Shown here: positions 62,123 to 64,000 of the stretch, piece by piece
Layout: every line of letters starts with the position of its first letter
How positions within the stretch are numbered: position 1 is the first letter of the stretch
Origin: Celerinatantimonas sp046054165
GTDB lineage: Bacteria; Pseudomonadota; Gammaproteobacteria; Enterobacterales; Celerinatantimonadaceae
Assembly: GCF_046054165.1 (NCBI RefSeq)
Contig: NZ_JBFNXK010000001.1
Span: 248,001-312,000, forward strand
DNA: 64,000 nt
Direction of reading: 5' to 3'
Translations under genes and position numbers: made by a program
Notes under the pieces: model-generated
Seen by the model: only the letters and a program-made list of their open reading frames with translations
Database searches by the model: none
Told to the model about the DNA's origin: nothing

Positions 62123-62539
62123 TTAGTGCGCTGTATCCGGTAATGGAGAAACCCGATTATAGGTCATCTTTCCGACACGAGGTTGATAAATAAATAATCT
62201 TAACCCATCCGACGATACAATATACTGATATTCATGAGAATTCGTTTCTACCGTCACTTTATTCGTCCCTTTTATTCGATAAGAGGTCTTTATAAAGCGA
62301 CCATCACGAACCAGACCATCCGAAGTGAAATTAAGAACTTCAATCTGCCCAAAATAAGGCTCGGCAGAACGCCATTGCCCCAGAATTGGATTTAATGGAA
62401 CGGATAGATAAAAGATCCGATAATAAATAAAAAGCCCTAATCCAATAGCGATCACCCCCACGGCAATCAATAATATAACCAATTGCCGTGGCTGTAATAA
62501 CCTATCAGATTCGTTTCCGAATTTATTCCAACTAACCAT
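62123..62539 (-). CDS. Unknown protein with one membrane anchor
   Basis: 138 residues. A cytoplasmic start of about 17 residues is followed by one membrane segment (LVILLIAVGVIAIGLGLFIYY cut short here, about residues 20-42) and an outside domain. This domain has GQWRSAEPYFGQIEVL, a GRFIKTSYRIKG stretch and repeated beta-like strands. It overlaps ppiD by 8 bases, so it is cotranscribed and translationally coupled, which suggests an envelope role. I do not recognise a family with confidence; the DUF2850 proteins of vibrios have a similar size and layout, but this is a guess. Confidence 0.75.
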   Translation of the reverse strand: MVSWNKFGNESDRLLQPRQLVILLIAVGVIAIGLGLFIYYRIFYLSVPLNPILGQWRSAEPYFGQIEVLNFTSDGLVRDGRFIKTSYRIKGTNKVTVETNSHEYQYIVSSDGLRLFIYQPRVGKMTYNRVSPLPDTAH

Positions 62540-64000
62540 GATATGAAATATCTGCTTTGCTTCTTAAATAGTTTAGCAACATTTGATAGCTTTGGTTGGT
62601 TAATTGATTTTTCAACTGACTGGCGATCTGTTGCTGCAAGTTAGCTGGAACATCAGGTTGACCGATATGAGTCAATCGCACCACATAAGGTTCAGTGGCC
62701 GCAACATCAATTAGTTGAACTTCATCCTTCCCTTTTTGTGGATGGGGCATTGAGAACACTTTCTGAAGAACTAACGAATTAATATCCGACTGACTATTAC
62801 GAGAGAAATCAGTAACTGACTCTATTTTCAAGTCTTTATCTGCAACTAATTTGGCAAACTGTTCGGGATCATTGGCCACTTTCAGCAATTGTTTCGCATA
62901 CGCTTTCGATGCTTCACGTGATTTCTGAATTTCAACAGACTTCTGAACTTGTGATTTTACATCAGCAAATGGCTTAACTGCCGCTGCTTTATGCGCAACA
63001 ACACGGACGACCAAGGCCTGCTCAGGACTTAAATTAATAACACTGCTATTTTGCTGCTGTTCAATGGCTGTTTGCGAAAATATTTGCTGAGCCACTTGAG
63101 AATTCTGAATTTCTGAAGGTAAATGAGCCCGAGTAACCCCTTTTGCATGAATCACTTTCACACCCATTTGCTTAGCTACTTCATCCAAACTATCCGGCAT
63201 CTCATAAGATAAGTTGCTCAGCTTCTGCGATAAATCATAAAACTGAGTCATGGCCTGTTCTTGCTGAACCTGCTGTACTAACTGATCTTTAACCGCAGCA
63301 AAATCCGCTAATTTCGCTTCACGAACCCCCAACAGCTCAATAATATGATAACCATACTTCGTTTTGATCACACCACTCAAATCACCGCTCTTCGCTAGAG
63401 CAAACGCAGCTTTATCAAATTCTGCTGGCATGACCCCTTTTTGGAACCAATCCAGCTCTCCCCCTTTTTTAGCCGTTAATTTATCATCCGAATCAGCCTC
63501 GGCTAACTTCGCAAAATTAGCACCCGCTTGAAGCTGCTTTAGAATAGCCTCTGCTTTTGCTTTTGCCTGTTGATCCTGACCATTTTTAACAGTAATTAGA
63601 ATATGAGCTACGTGGCGCTGTTCTGGCTGCTCATAGTGATCTGCATGTTCTTGCAAATAATTACGCGCCTGTTCATCAGTTACTTTAATCGTTTTTGCCA
63701 GTTGCTGCGCATCAACTAAAATATAATTTATATCAACCGATTCATCAGAACGGAACTGGCTTTTATGAGACTCGAAATAACTCTGTAAATCTTTATCTGT
63801 GATGCTAATCCCAGAGGTAAATTTAGAAGCAGGCACCGAAACATAACTAAATGAGCGTGTTTGATTATATAAAGCTGACAACCGGTTAACCTCAGCAGGA
63901 ACCGTAAATTCACTATCAAACAAAGCAACCCGCAATTGCTGAGTCATTAAGTCCTGACGTGTTAACTGACTGAAATATTCAGGTGTTAAACCTGCATTCG
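62532..64000 (-). CDS. ppiD: Peptidyl-prolyl isomerase PpiD (partial, 5' end outside window)
   Basis: At least 489 residues of the C-terminal part are present; the reading stays open to the window edge (NAGLTPEYFSQLTRQDLMTQ...). The parvulin domain is clear: RHVAHILITVKNG, FAKLAEADSDD, GGELDWFQKGVM and TKYGYHIIELLG. The N-terminal membrane anchor and SurA-like part lie beyond the edge. PpiD is an inner-membrane chaperone near the Sec translocon that helps folding of exported proteins. Its end overlaps the unknown gene. Confidence 0.94.
   Translation of the reverse strand, partial: NAGLTPEYFSQLTRQDLMTQQLRVALFDSEFTVPAEVNRLSALYNQTRSFSYVSVPASKFTSGISITDKDLQSYFESHKSQFRSDESVDINYILVDAQQLAKTIKVTDEQARNYLQEHADHYEQPEQRHVAHILITVKNGQDQQAKAKAEAILKQLQAGANFAKLAEADSDDKLTAKKGGELDWFQKGVMPAEFDKAAFALAKSGDLSGVIKTKYGYHIIELLGVREAKLADFAAVKDQLVQQVQQEQAMTQFYDLSQKLSNLSYEMPDSLDEVAKQMGVKVIHAKGVTRAHLPSEIQNSQVAQQIFSQTAIEQQQNSSVINLSPEQALVVRVVAHKAAAVKPFADVKSQVQKSVEIQKSREASKAYAKQLLKVANDPEQFAKLVADKDLKIESVTDFSRNSQSDINSLVLQKVFSMPHPQKGKDEVQLIDVAATEPYVVRLTHIGQPDVPANLQQQIASQLKNQLTNQSYQMLLNYLRSKADISYHG

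Noticed and set aside
1..64000. CRISPR arrays, tRNA genes, intact IS elements or prophage genes
   Set aside because: I looked on both strands for regular spaced repeats, tRNA-like TTCGANTC loops in gene-free stretches, and integrase or transposase proteins, and found none that hold up.

Overview
The window reads as ordinary chromosome of a free-living gammaproteobacterium, with dense genes, short spacers, mostly clean Shine-Dalgarno sites and a moderately AT-leaning composition. The gene orders point to an organism near the Vibrionales/Aeromonadales/Alteromonadales part of the class: rnm-yciO-scpA-scpB-rluB divergent from an attenuated trp operon with separate trpG and trpD and a fused trpCF, sohB beside yciK, tyrR beside phhB, yhaJ-doxX-yhaK, feoABC, sapBCDF-fabV, and csdA-csdE. 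The exact genus is not decided from sequence alone; a Celerinatantimonas-like organism is a guess. I see no prophage, no intact IS element, no CRISPR array and no tRNA gene.

Layout. 1-4.2 kb (minus strand): the 5' part of a small heat-shock protein gene behind a near-consensus sigma-32 promoter, then rluB, scpB, scpA, yciO and rnm. 4.2-11.9 kb (plus): trpL attenuator, trpE-G-D-CF-B-A, yciB and yciI. 12-24.2 kb: a mixed region with an EamA exporter, a YejM/PbgA-like inner-membrane sulfatase-fold protein, a MocR regulator, a GFA protein, the alternative GTP cyclohydrolase FolE2 behind a Zur-like site, the LysR-DoxX-pirin trio, a HAD phosphatase, and an AraC-AzlC-AzlD group. 24.4-33.2 kb: an accessory catabolic island (SDR, old-yellow-enzyme/FadH-like reductase, TctABC tripartite tricarboxylate transporter, enolase-superfamily enzyme, GntR regulator).

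33.3-43.9 kb: 4.5S SRP RNA, pfkA, a 678-residue tubulin/FtsZ-superfamily protein, topA, a lone astB, sohB and yciK. 43.9-53.5 kb: a LysR regulator, feoABC behind a Fur-like site, the SUI1-family yciH, a yybP-ykoY manganese riboswitch with its TMEM165/GDT1-type exporter, nhaD, csdA-csdE and a cold-shock gene. 53.5-64 kb: leuB, a tyrR with a degenerate ATPase core, phhB, sapBCDF without sapA, fabV, an unknown membrane-anchored protein, and the 5'-truncated ppiD.

The most unusual item is the orphan tubulin-like gene at 35385-37421. It has a GxGxxGxN nucleotide loop, an AGGAGNAP loop and the GGGTGSG tubulin signature in the right order, and it stands alone between pfkA and topA with its own terminator. 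Second are the sapA-less sap operon, where the expected sapA position holds an 18-bp perfect inverted repeat and a 45-codon membrane ORF, and the TyrR whose Walker A and B residues have been replaced. Metal homeostasis runs through the window: Zur-folE2, Fur-feo and the Mn riboswitch-exporter pair.
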